Assembly (NCBI GenBank): GCA_964556165.1
Contig: CAZKVH010000023.1
Span: 1 to 17,513 of the forward strand
DNA length: 17,513 bases
Source of the DNA: JAQVEM01 sp964556165
GTDB lineage: Bacteria; Actinomycetota; Humimicrobiia; Humimicrobiales; Humimicrobiaceae
Direction of reading: 5' to 3'
Part shown: one piece after another, positions 1 to 6,758 of the stretch
Position numbering within the stretch: the first letter of the stretch is position 1
Layout: each line of letters opens with the position of its first letter
Made by a program: the position numbers and the translations under genes
The notes under the pieces: model-generated
Told to the model about the DNA's origin: nothing
Seen by the model: the letters and a program-made list of their open reading frames with translations, nothing else
Database searches by the model: none

Positions 1-320
1 GTGTTAAAATAAGTCATAATCACTATGGGTTTGCTGCTTTCCTCCCTTACTCTGGAAAGATATGTAAAAATGATATCTGTATTTATCCCGTTTTCAAGGG
101 CAATTTTTGAAGTTTCCTGGATAACCGGGCCATCAGCCAGGGGGTCCGAAAATGGGATGCCTACTTCTATTATATCCGCTCCGCTTCTATCAAGCGCTTT
201 AAACAAATCAAGAAAGCCCTCCATGCTGGGGAAGCCACAGGTTATAAATGGAATAAAGGCCTTTCCTTTATTCTTCCTCAAACTCTTAAAAACATTTTCT
301 ATTACGCTGTCATTATTCAT
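1..320 (-). CDS. trpA: Tryptophan synthase alpha chain, N-terminal part (cut by window edge)
   Basis: TrpA cleaves indole-3-glycerol phosphate to indole and glyceraldehyde-3-phosphate and channels indole to TrpB. About 106 N-terminal residues are visible; the rest lies beyond position 1. The family signature is clear: FIPFITCGFPS near residues 22-32, then EVGIPFSDPLADGP at 52-65, which holds the two catalytic acids (Glu52 and Asp63, equivalent to Glu49 and Asp60 in enterobacteria). The ATG at 318-320 follows a good ribosome binding site (AGGTGAG, three bases before the start). It is the last gene seen in the trp operon, 68 nt after trpB, so it is probably co-transcribed and its product pairs with TrpB. 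The identification is secure; only the length is unknown. Confidence 0.96.
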   Translation of the reverse strand, partial: MNNDSVIENVFKSLRKNKGKAFIPFITCGFPSMEGFLDLFKALDRSGADIIEVGIPFSDPLADGPVIQETSKIALENGINTDIIFTYLSRVREESSKPIVIMTYFN

Positions 321-388
321 AAACTCACCTTAAAAAATTACGATTCATCAAAGCCGCCCTTATTTTTTTGATTTTTAGCACCCGGCGC

Positions 389-1621
389 TCACTTTACCTT
401 AATATCCTTATCCCCCCGTCCTGATAGATTTACGACTATTATCTTATCCTTACCTACTTTTGGAGCAATCTTTTCAACATAAGCAAGGGCATGGGCACTC
501 TCATAGGCAGGGATTATACCTTCGAGCTCCGAAAGATTTTTAAACGACTTCAGCGCTTCGCTGTCAAGGGCATAATCATACTTTACCATACCTTTCTCTT
601 TAAAATATGCATGCTCCGGACCAACACCCGGATAATCAAGACCTGCCGAAACCGAATAAGCTTCCTCTATCTGGCCATAATTATCCTGTAATATATAGCT
701 GTATGCGCCATGGAAGACACCTCTTTCGCCATAGCTTAATGTCGCCCCGTGTTTTCCGCTTTTTACTCCTTTTCCCCCTGCTTCAACCCCTATAAGTTCC
801 ACAGTGCCGGTATCTTTAAGGAATGGATAAAATATCCCTATGGAATTACTCCCTCCACCGACACACGCCACGATATAATCAGGAAGCCTGCCTTCCGCAG
901 CCAGTATCTGTCTCCTTGTTTCTTTGCCAATAACTACCTGAAAATCCCTGACCATGGTGGGATAAGGATGGGGACCTACGACCGAACCCATGACATAAAA
1001 AGTATCATCAACTCTTGATACCCAGTAACGGAGAGCTTCATTTACCGCATCCTTCAGCGTCTTGCTCCCTGAAGAAACTTCTATTACTTCGGCGCCCATA
1101 AGCTTAATCCGGTACACATTGGATGACTGCCTTTCTATGTCCTTAGTTCCCATAAAGATTTTACATCCCATACCAAAAAGCGCTGCGGAAGCAGCAGTTG
1201 CCACACCGTGCTGTCCCGCACCGGTTTCCGCAATTATAAATTTCTTCCCCATTTTCCGCGCAAGAAGAACCTGGCCTATTGTATTGTTAATCTTATGGGC
1301 TCCAAGATGGCAAAGGTCCTCACGTTTCAGGTAAATTTTTGCGCCGCCTAATTTCCGGGTAAGTCTTTCTGCGTAATAAAGTGGGGTCGGCCTTCCTGCA
1401 TAATTCTTTAAATAATAGGAAAGCTCCTTACGGAAATCCCTGTCATTCTTGTATCTGGAATAATTCTTATCAAGCTCCTCCAGTGCACTCATGAGTATTT
1501 CAGGAACATACATACCACCAAACTCCCCGAAATATCCACTCCTGTGCTTATAATTTCCATTCCCCCCGGTATTGCCTTTTACCTTTTTTTTAGAATTATT
1601 TTTTTCTTTTTCCATAACCAT
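389..1621 (-). CDS. trpB: Tryptophan synthase beta chain
   Basis: This PLP enzyme condenses indole with serine to give tryptophan. Numbered from the TTG at 1622-1624, it has 411 codons. Visible motifs: HLGAHKINNT with the Schiff-base lysine Lys111, ETGAGQHG with the catalytic Glu133 (22 residues later, as between Lys87 and Glu109 of the Salmonella enzyme), and the phosphate-binding GGGSN loop at 256-260. The GEFGGMYVPE start of the canonical fold is near residue 33, so there is an extra hydrophilic leader of about 25 residues rich in Lys, Asn and Gly. The start is ambiguous: a TTG at 1624 lies 8 nt after AAGGGA, and an ATG in the next codon (1621, used here) lies 11 nt after it. The gene begins about 20 nt after trpF stops, consistent with one operon. 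It is the classical TrpB1 type, which acts with TrpA. Confidence 0.97.
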   Translation of the reverse strand: MVMEKEKNNSKKKVKGNTGGNGNYKHRSGYFGEFGGMYVPEILMSALEELDKNYSRYKNDRDFRKELSYYLKNYAGRPTPLYYAERLTRKLGGAKIYLKREDLCHLGAHKINNTIGQVLLARKMGKKFIIAETGAGQHGVATAASAALFGMGCKIFMGTKDIERQSSNVYRIKLMGAEVIEVSSGSKTLKDAVNEALRYWVSRVDDTFYVMGSVVGPHPYPTMVRDFQVVIGKETRRQILAAEGRLPDYIVACVGGGSNSIGIFYPFLKDTGTVELIGVEAGGKGVKSGKHGATLSYGERGVFHGAYSYILQDNYGQIEEAYSVSAGLDYPGVGPEHAYFKEKGMVKYDYALDSEALKSFKNLSELEGIIPAYESAHALAYVEKIAPKVGKDKIIVVNLSGRGDKDIKVK

Positions 1622-1642
1622 CAAAAATCTTTTCCCTTTTTA

Positions 1643-2317
1643 TCATTGCCTTACAATTTTAATGAATTCTTCTAACTTTACCGGGTCCTTCTTACCCGGG
1701 TAAAGTTCCAGCCGGGATGATGCATCCACGCCGAAAGGTCTGACAGAATCTATTGCCTCCCTTATGTTCCCGGGCTCAAGCCCGCCTGACAGGATAACCG
1801 GCATCCTGCTGCTGCAATCCCTTGCAACATTCCAGTCGAAAGTTATTCCGGTTCCGCCGTAAACGTCTTTTTTAAAACTGTCAAGAAGTATAAAATCTGC
1901 AAAACGCCGGGCGCTTTCTATCTCTCCTTTCATTTCATTATCATATGAAATATTATCGCTAAAATTCCTATCCCTGCTTTTTATCCTCACTGCTTTTATT
2001 ATTTTTAGCCCCTCTGATTTATCTTTTAGCTCTTTTAAAAAATCACTATCCTCATCTCCTGAAAGCTGGGTATAATCAAGCCCCAGCTTCACTGAATAAT
2101 TAAGTATATATTCTATTCCTTCATTTACAAATACCCCTACCTTAAAAATTTTACTTTTTTCTTTAGAGAGCGAATCAACTATGGTTTTTGCCTTATCCAG
2201 CCCAATCCTCCTTGGGCTATCCGTTGACAGGATAAATCCCATGGCATCCGCTCCAAGGTCCGATACCATCCTTGCATCTTCCAGATTCGTAATTCCACAT
2301 ATCTTTATCCAGACCAT
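1643..2317 (-). CDS. trpF: Phosphoribosylanthranilate isomerase
   Basis: TrpF carries out the Amadori rearrangement of N-(5'-phosphoribosyl)anthranilate to CdRP. The 224-residue protein has the usual single-domain beta/alpha-barrel length. It begins with the KICGIT signature, giving the general base Cys7. The general acid is probably Asp146 (FILLDSF), and the C-terminal phosphate-binding strands read ILSGGL (175-180) and VDASSRLE (197-204). The usual QLHGDE strand reads QLSGDE (84-89), a Ser in place of the common His. The ATG is preceded by AAGGAG about 10 nt upstream. It is a separate gene, not fused to trpC as in Escherichia coli, and sits between trpC and trpB in the operon. Confidence 0.95.
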   Translation of the reverse strand: MVWIKICGITNLEDARMVSDLGADAMGFILSTDSPRRIGLDKAKTIVDSLSKEKSKIFKVGVFVNEGIEYILNYSVKLGLDYTQLSGDEDSDFLKELKDKSEGLKIIKAVRIKSRDRNFSDNISYDNEMKGEIESARRFADFILLDSFKKDVYGGTGITFDWNVARDCSSRMPVILSGGLEPGNIREAIDSVRPFGVDASSRLELYPGKKDPVKLEEFIKIVRQ

Positions 2318-2369
2318 ATAAAATTTTCTCCTTTTCTATAGAAACCTTTTTGTCCTTAACTTATCATTC

Positions 2370-3209
2370 TTATATCAGCTTATTTCTTTTAAGCCCGGTT
2401 TCCATACCCTTCAATGTTTCTTCCAGACTTCTTCCAGACATAAAATGCTCCCCTATTAAAAAAGTATTTACGCCTTTTGAGAAAAGGTCCGCTATATATT
2501 CAGTGTCCCTGACACCGCTCTCGCAGACCAGAGTTTTACCGGAAAAATCCTGCTTTCTATAACCCAGAAATTCATAAATTGCTTTTCCGTCTACTTTCAT
2601 ATTTTTGAGATTGCGGTTATTTACGCCTATAAGCTTTGCTCCGATATCAAGCGCCTTATCGAACTCCCCTATGGTGTGCGCTTCAACCAGCACGTCCAGA
2701 CCTATACTGGATGCCAGCGTATAAAGCTTTTTTAATTTATTAAAGCCAAGAATTGAGCTTATCAGTAAAATACAATCAGCGCCAATTTCGGCACTCTGGT
2801 AAACCTGGGCTTCATTGAAAATAAAGTCTTTCCTTAAAACCGGCAACCCTGTTTTTTGCTTGACTATGGCTATATCCTCAGGATTCCCTTTAAAATATAG
2901 CGATTCCGTAAGAACGGAAATTCCGCTGATAAAACTTTTATATCTGTCATAAAGAACCGCCGTTTTTTCAATATCAAGTTTGCTGTTTATAATGCCCCTG
3001 GAAGGGGAAGCCCTTTTTATCTCCGCAATGACGTTTACCCTGGCTCTATCAATTTTTTTTATGAAACGTTCCTTTTCCCCTGAAACTTTTATTCCGTTTC
3101 CTTCTTTTCTTGAATCCATCCGCTTACGGCTATACCCGGCTCCTTTTACTTTCCCGAGTTTTTCAATCTCTTTCTTTTTTAATAGCAGGATTTCCTTTAA
3201 ATACTCCAA
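2370..3209 (-). CDS. trpC: Indole-3-glycerol phosphate synthase
   Basis: This enzyme decarboxylates and closes the ring of CdRP to make indole-3-glycerol phosphate, the substrate of TrpA. At 279 residues it is slightly longer than typical monofunctional TrpC, because of a basic, low-complexity stretch at about residues 20-48. All catalytic positions of the family can be found: Glu63 and Lys65 in AEIKRASPSRG, Lys127 in LRKDFI, Glu176 in LVEAHT, Asn198 in GVNNRNL and Glu230 in CESGV. The start codon is TTG at 3207-3209. It is chosen because AAGGGG lies exactly 6 nt upstream and no in-frame ATG precedes the conserved core. It lies 60 nt after trpD and 52 nt before trpF. Confidence 0.96.
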   Translation of the reverse strand: MEYLKEILLLKKKEIEKLGKVKGAGYSRKRMDSRKEGNGIKVSGEKERFIKKIDRARVNVIAEIKRASPSRGIINSKLDIEKTAVLYDRYKSFISGISVLTESLYFKGNPEDIAIVKQKTGLPVLRKDFIFNEAQVYQSAEIGADCILLISSILGFNKLKKLYTLASSIGLDVLVEAHTIGEFDKALDIGAKLIGVNNRNLKNMKVDGKAIYEFLGYRKQDFSGKTLVCESGVRDTEYIADLFSKGVNTFLIGEHFMSGRSLEETLKGMETGLKRNKLI

Positions 3210-3269
3210 TTCAATCCCCTTTTTATAACTTATACATGCTTCTTTAAAAGCTTATTTATCCTCCGGCTG

Positions 3270-4289
3270 TCAGGCCGTTTTTCCATTCGTATATTCAATC
3301 AAATTGGCCAATTTACCATAGGCGATGCCGCTTTCAATCGAATACTCTGCAAGCTTAAGGCCTTCCCTCAGATCATCCGCTTTACCCCCTGAAACTATTG
3401 CTGCAGCAGCATTGATTAAGGCAGAATCCCTTTTAGGTCCTTTCTCTTTCCCTGTAAGGATACCGGTAAGTATTTTCGCATTATCTTTTGCGTCCCCGCC
3501 GGCAAGGTCCGAAACCGTTGATTTTTTAAAACCAAACCCGGAAGGGTCAAAAACGAATTTAGAAATTTTCCCATTTTTTAGCTCTGCTACGATACTTTTG
3601 CCTGATACAGAGAACTCATCAAGACCTTCCTCGCTACTTACTACATAAGCCCTTTTCACACCAAGATTCTTCAGGGCATCTGCCATTATGTCAATTAATT
3701 TCTCATCAAATACTCCCAGGACACGCCCATTTGCAAGCGCCGGATTCGTAATGGGGCCAAGGATATTAAAAACGGTTCTAATACCCATATCCTTTCTCGC
3801 CTTTGCAACAAATTTCATAGCCCTGTGAGCTTTTGGCGCAAAAATAAACCCTATACCGATGTCGTCTATGCATGAAGCCACTTCTTCACATTCAAGATTG
3901 ATATTTACTCCCAGCTCTTCCAGAACATCTGCGCTGCCGCTTCTGCTCGAAACACTTCTGTTGCCATGTTTCGCAATCTGCACTCCTGCGCCGGCAGCAA
4001 TAAATGCAGCAGTTGTGGATATATTAAAAGTAAATAGACCGTCACCTCCGGTCCCACAGGTATCGACAAGGTTCAAGTGCCTGCTTTTCACTTTTACTGC
4101 CTTATCCAGCATAGCCCTCGAAAACCCGCTTATCTCAGGGGCTGTCTCTCCTTTCATTTTTAGAGCAGTCAGAAATGAAGCAATCTGGCAATCATTTGCC
4201 CCGCCTTCCATTATGAGCATCATTACCCTGTATGCCTGCTCTTCTCTAAGGTCTTTCCCATTTAAAATTATATCCAGGAAATCTTTCAT
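3270..4289 (-). CDS. trpD: Anthranilate phosphoribosyltransferase
   Basis: TrpD transfers the phosphoribosyl group of PRPP to anthranilate. The 339-residue protein matches the stand-alone family length, so no amidotransferase (TrpG) domain is fused to it. The PRPP-binding GTGGDG loop lies at 79-84, followed by the KHGNRSVSS motif at 107-115 that helps bind PRPP, magnesium and anthranilate, and FAPKAHRAMK further on. The N-terminal helical segment is typical. The ATG follows GGGAG by 7 nt. It is directly downstream of trpE (52 nt) and upstream of trpC. The lack of a trpG gene between trpE and trpD is notable and is treated as a separate finding. Confidence 0.97.
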   Translation of the reverse strand: MKDFLDIILNGKDLREEQAYRVMMLIMEGGANDCQIASFLTALKMKGETAPEISGFSRAMLDKAVKVKSRHLNLVDTCGTGGDGLFTFNISTTAAFIAAGAGVQIAKHGNRSVSSRSGSADVLEELGVNINLECEEVASCIDDIGIGFIFAPKAHRAMKFVAKARKDMGIRTVFNILGPITNPALANGRVLGVFDEKLIDIMADALKNLGVKRAYVVSSEEGLDEFSVSGKSIVAELKNGKISKFVFDPSGFGFKKSTVSDLAGGDAKDNAKILTGILTGKEKGPKRDSALINAAAAIVSGGKADDLREGLKLAEYSIESGIAYGKLANLIEYTNGKTA

Positions 4290-4341
4290 TATTAATCTCC
4301 CTACTATTTTTTATATTCTTATTTATTTACATTTTTTTATT

Positions 4342-5832
4342 TCATTTAAATAAACTGATGGCTCTAAAAATGGCTGCTGCTTTATTTAAAGTCTCATTAT
4401 ATTCATTTTCAGGCTTTGAATCATATACTATGCCGGCACCTGCCTGTATATAGACTATGCCATCTTTCACAACAGCCGTTCTTATGGTTATACAGCTATC
4501 AAGATTCCCATCATATCCAAAATATCCCACAGCACCTCCATACGGCCCCCGCCTGTCAGGTTCCAGCTCACTTATAATCTGCATTGCCCTTATTTTGGGA
4601 GCTCCCGACAGAGTTCCTGCAGGGAAAACACTTTTAAGAGCATCGTAAATCGAATACCTTTTATCCAGAAGTCCTTCAACCCTTGATACCATGTGCATCA
4701 CATGGGAATATTTTTCCACACTCATATATTTTTTTACTTTCACACTGTCGTATTCACATACCCTGCCCACATCATTTCTTGCAAGGTCAACCAGCATATT
4801 ATGTTCTGCTTTTTCTTTCTCATCGCCCAGCAGACTTTTTATCATTGCCCTATCTTCCCTGGAATTCCCGCCCCTTTTTCTGGTACCCGCAATAGGACAG
4901 GTTAATATTTTCCTGCCTCTAATTTTAATTAGAGGTTCCGGTGAAGCCCCTGCGATTTTAAGCCCGCCAAAATTAAAATAGTACATATAAGGAGAGGGAT
5001 TTATCGTCCTTAACCCGCGGTATATGCTAAAAGCATCCGAAAATTTACCGGTATAAAATCTCTGAGATAGAACTATCTGGAAAGCATCTCCTTCTATAAT
5101 GTGCCTTTTTGCTTTTTCAACTCCCTCAATAAATTTTTCTTTTTTAAAATTAGAATCAAGCTTTAAATTGGTCCTATTGCTATCTATGCCCCTGGAACCA
5201 AAGCTGCCCGTAAAATTGTTATCAGCACTTTTTCTAATCTTTTCTTCAAGCTCCTCAATTCTTTCTACCGAAATATCGTAAGCTCTACCGGCATCAATCT
5301 TGCTGCCAATTTTAATAGTTGAAATTATTTTTATTCTGTTAAGTAGATGGTCAAAAACAATAACGAGGTCAGTAAGATATAGCATAATTTCAGGAATATC
5401 CAGATTTTTTTCTGGTAAAGAAATTTTCTCAAAGTTCCTGACCAGATCATAACTCAGATAACCTGCAGCTCCCCCCACAAAATGTCTGAGTTCCGGATTT
5501 TTAAAAAGATGAAAACTTTTTAAAATATTTTCCAGTTCTATAAGTGGATTTTCTGTTTTTACCCTGTAAATTCTTTCACCATTATTAATTAAAGAAAAAA
5601 CTCCGTCACTGAATTCAATTAAATTATTGCATCCAGCTCCTATAAAGGAATATCTTGATAGATTCTTTGCGCCTTCAATACTTTCAAGCAAAAATCCTTT
5701 TCCTTCTGAACCTGTGGCTTTTATAAATAAAGAAGCCGGTGTTTCGGTATCAACAACATATTCTTTATATACTGGAATTAAATTATAATTTTCAGCTTTC
5801 GAAATATATTCACTTTTATATGGATAGAACAT
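4342..5832 (-). CDS. trpE: Anthranilate synthase component I
   Basis: TrpE makes anthranilate from chorismate using ammonia supplied by a glutamine amidotransferase partner. The 496-residue length is normal. The N-terminal domain carries the LLES motif (48-51), part of the tryptophan feedback site in this family, and NPSPYMYYF (278-286) also contributes to that site. The chorismate-binding domain shows GDAFQIVLSQRF (248-259), PIAGTRKRG (313-321), HNMLVDLARNDVGRV (344-358), SHVMHMVS (376-383) and FPAGTLSGAPK (403-413). A hydrophilic linker at about 200-228 separates the domains. These features favour TrpE over PabB, as does its position first in the trp operon. The ribosome binding site is weak (AAGG 10 nt upstream), and the start lies about 360 nt after the proposed transcription start. 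Confidence 0.96.
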   Translation of the reverse strand: MFYPYKSEYISKAENYNLIPVYKEYVVDTETPASLFIKATGSEGKGFLLESIEGAKNLSRYSFIGAGCNNLIEFSDGVFSLINNGERIYRVKTENPLIELENILKSFHLFKNPELRHFVGGAAGYLSYDLVRNFEKISLPEKNLDIPEIMLYLTDLVIVFDHLLNRIKIISTIKIGSKIDAGRAYDISVERIEELEEKIRKSADNNFTGSFGSRGIDSNRTNLKLDSNFKKEKFIEGVEKAKRHIIEGDAFQIVLSQRFYTGKFSDAFSIYRGLRTINPSPYMYYFNFGGLKIAGASPEPLIKIRGRKILTCPIAGTRKRGGNSREDRAMIKSLLGDEKEKAEHNMLVDLARNDVGRVCEYDSVKVKKYMSVEKYSHVMHMVSRVEGLLDKRYSIYDALKSVFPAGTLSGAPKIRAMQIISELEPDRRGPYGGAVGYFGYDGNLDSCITIRTAVVKDGIVYIQAGAGIVYDSKPENEYNETLNKAAAIFRAISLFK

Positions 5833-6029
5833 TTTTATTATGCCTTACTTTTATTTTTATTTATTTTTTAAAACTCATATGCATTTATTAAACCTGACAT
5901 TTTTTACCATTCCTTAAAAGAATGTAGTATTCTCCCCGGGATATTTTTACCTGGTGAATAAAGTGACTTTTTTAGAATTTTTATTTATATGAAAATGAAT
6001 TTGTGGATACAGATTAATGGAAACAATTT

Positions 6030-6080
6030 AAAAAATAAAAACTCCCCCGGCCAGGCTTAAAGGCTTCGCCAGCAGGAATT
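6030..6080 (-). terminator. Attenuator-like stem-loop with T-rich tail in the trp leader
   Basis: On the minus strand, a GC-rich island in otherwise AT-rich DNA ends in GGGGGAG followed by TTTTTATTTTTT. An imperfect hairpin can be drawn: outer AAUUCC (6075-6080) with GGAGUU (6040-6045, one G-U pair), and inner CUGGC (6068-6072) with GCCUG (6052-6056, one U-U mismatch). The 5' arm lies inside the leader-peptide ORF and spans its second Trp codon. A small competing hairpin (GGC-GAA-GCC, 6062-6070) is possible. The pairing was found by eye, not by folding software. Confidence 0.45.
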
Positions 6081-6095
6081 GTCTTTCAGCCACAT
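6057..6095 (-). CDS. trpL: Putative trp leader peptide (MWLKDNSCWRSL)
   Basis: This 12-codon ORF lies about 100 nt into the trp leader and contains Trp codons at positions 2 and 9. Its stop codon sits directly before the GC-rich attenuator-like sequence. A weak ribosome binding site (TAGG) lies about 7 nt before the ATG at 6093-6095. An in-frame ATG two codons earlier (6099-6101) would lie almost on top of that site and is less likely. Short Trp-containing peptides of this kind sense charged tRNA-Trp in classical attenuation: a stalled ribosome changes the folding of the downstream RNA. That role is inferred here from position and codon content. An ORF this short could arise by chance, but two Trp codons in twelve, in this position, is suggestive. 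Confidence 0.5.
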   Translation of the reverse strand: MWLKDNSCWRSL

Positions 6096-6177
6096 AAACA
6101 TACCTATTAACTTTTTTGTGTGACTAAATTTTATTTTATAAATTCCCATAATCTATAGTTGAAATGCATTTATTAAC

Positions 6178-6236
6178 TTTACCTGTAAAAAGTTTATCTA
6201 TAATAGCATAATAATATTACAAGTCAACCTGTAAAT
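6178..6236. promoter_or_regulatory. Paired ACCTGTAAA sites bracketing the trp promoter (possible operators)
   Basis: The 9-mer ACCTGTAAA occurs at 6181-6189, close to the proposed transcription start, and again at 6228-6236, just upstream of the -35 element; the copies are 47 bp apart. The first is part of the palindrome TTTAC-CT-GTAAA (6178-6189). The second is part of an imperfect palindrome, TACAAGT-CA-ACCTGTA (6218-6233), that overlaps the -35 box. This arrangement fits a repressor binding at two sites, but no regulator is known to match. Confidence 0.35.
6200..6227 (-). promoter_or_regulatory. trp operon promoter (extended -10)
   Basis: Reading the minus strand, TTGACT (6222-6227) is followed after 16 nt by TATTAT (6200-6205), preceded by TGC, which forms an extended -10 element (TGnTATTAT). 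Transcription would start near 6193. It is the best sigma-70-like promoter in the spacer and lies between the antitoxin-gene terminator and trpE, so it most likely drives the trp operon. Confidence 0.65.
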
Positions 6237-6250
6237 CATTAAATACCTGA

Positions 6251-6296
6251 CTAAAAAATAATAGCACATAATTATTCTAAAATATGTGCTATTATT
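6251..6296 (-). terminator. Rho-independent-type terminator after the antitoxin-like gene
   Basis: A perfect 14-bp inverted repeat, AATAATAGCACATA (6257-6270) and TATGTGCTATTATT (6283-6296), with a 12-nt loop is followed on the minus strand by TTTTTT. It begins 33 nt after the stop codon of the small upstream gene. The stem is AT-rich but long. It separates that gene from the trp promoter just downstream. With AAAA flanking, it may also work weakly in the other direction. Confidence 0.75.
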
Positions 6297-6329
6297 GCTG
6301 CTATTCCTGGTTATTTTTCTTTATGTATT

Positions 6330-6554
6330 TTATTTCTTATGATTCTTCTCTTTTTCCGCAGCTTCCAGCATTTTCTTTGCTATTCTTAACTCTGTTTTCC
6401 TTCTTGTTTCTTCTGTATAAACTCTGAGCTCTGCTACCAGCCTGTTATATCTGGTAATATATATAGTATCTCCCAGATTCTCGGTTAAATACTTCGTAAG
6501 ATTGACCCTTAACTCATTTGTATCAATCCTTTTTACATCATCTTCGTAAACCAT
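6330..6554 (-). CDS. Phd/YefM-like antitoxin, no toxin partner seen
   Basis: The 74-residue protein resembles the Phd/YefM antitoxin fold, a small DNA-binding dimer with a C-terminal toxin-binding tail. The core reads RIDTNELRVNLTKYL, then GDTIYITRYNRLVAEL, matching the pattern of an N-terminal helix followed by a GD-x-I-x-ITR strand and a V-A-x-L strand. The last 25 residues are charged and helical (many Glu, Lys and Arg), as expected of a toxin-neutralising tail. The start is placed at the ATG at 6552-6554, because AAGGAG lies exactly 6 nt upstream. The longer frame from 6602 has no ribosome binding site and would add 16 hydrophobic residues not expected in the family. No toxin gene lies on either side: the downstream spacer and the AT-rich upstream spacer hold no ORF of suitable length. 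It may be an orphan antitoxin, a relic, or a free-standing regulator. Confidence 0.7.
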   Translation of the reverse strand: MVYEDDVKRIDTNELRVNLTKYLTENLGDTIYITRYNRLVAELRVYTEETRRKTELRIAKKMLEAAEKEKNHKK

Positions 6555-6689
6555 TTCCCACTCCTTAAAATCATTAACCGGCAAAAAACCAATTATTACC
6601 ATATTTAAAAATATAAAATTTTTATTATTATCTCATATTTAAATAATTAATTATATAATAATTTTATTAAATTTTATATTTTAGGTTAT

Positions 6690-6718
6690 ATTATAAAACA
6701 AATTTATAATTATTTAAA
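6690..6718 (-). promoter_or_regulatory. Candidate promoter for the antitoxin-like gene
   Basis: On the minus strand, TATAAT (6690-6695) is preceded after 17 nt by TTTAAA (6713-6718). It lies within the extremely AT-rich spacer between the glycosyltransferase cluster and the small gene, where such matches arise easily, so support is weak. I see no convincing terminator for the glycosyltransferase operon in this spacer. Confidence 0.25.
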
Positions 6719-6758
6719 CACTTTTTTGAAAATTATATTTTTAATCTATTATGATTTA

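Larger units (their letters stand above)
5833..6193 (-). promoter_or_regulatory. trp operon leader region
   Basis: This transcribed, untranslated stretch of about 360 nt lies between the proposed transcription start and trpE. It holds the leader-peptide ORF, the attenuator-like stem-loop and an AT-rich tail of about 200 nt before trpE. The tail contains a small hairpin (CATTC/GAATG, near 5909-5925) and a copy of a motif also found near the transcription start (ATGCATTTATTAA, 5879-5891 and 6164-6176). I see no T-box consensus, no cluster of GAG/UAG triplets expected for TRAP, and no other long ORF. Confidence 0.6.

Noticed and set aside
25..1334. Plus-strand frames of 62-102 codons opposite trpA and trpB
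   Set aside because: They are antisense to strongly conserved enzymes, lack ribosome binding sites and show no recognisable protein pattern.
3859..4353. 164-codon plus-strand frame opposite trpD
   Set aside because: Composition is that of a mirrored coding sequence (Ser/Pro/Leu-rich). The minus strand encodes a complete TrpD with all motifs.
5990..6059. Short plus-strand ORF (starts MKMNLWIQ) with one Trp codon in the trp leader region
   Set aside because: It is on the strand opposite the trp operon, has no downstream gene to control and no ribosome binding site. It overlaps the T-run of the attenuator by chance.
5833..6193. T-box or TRAP control of trpE
   Set aside because: No T-box core sequence resembling GGTGGNACCGCG and no series of GAG/TAG triplets at 2-3 nt spacing could be found on the minus strand.
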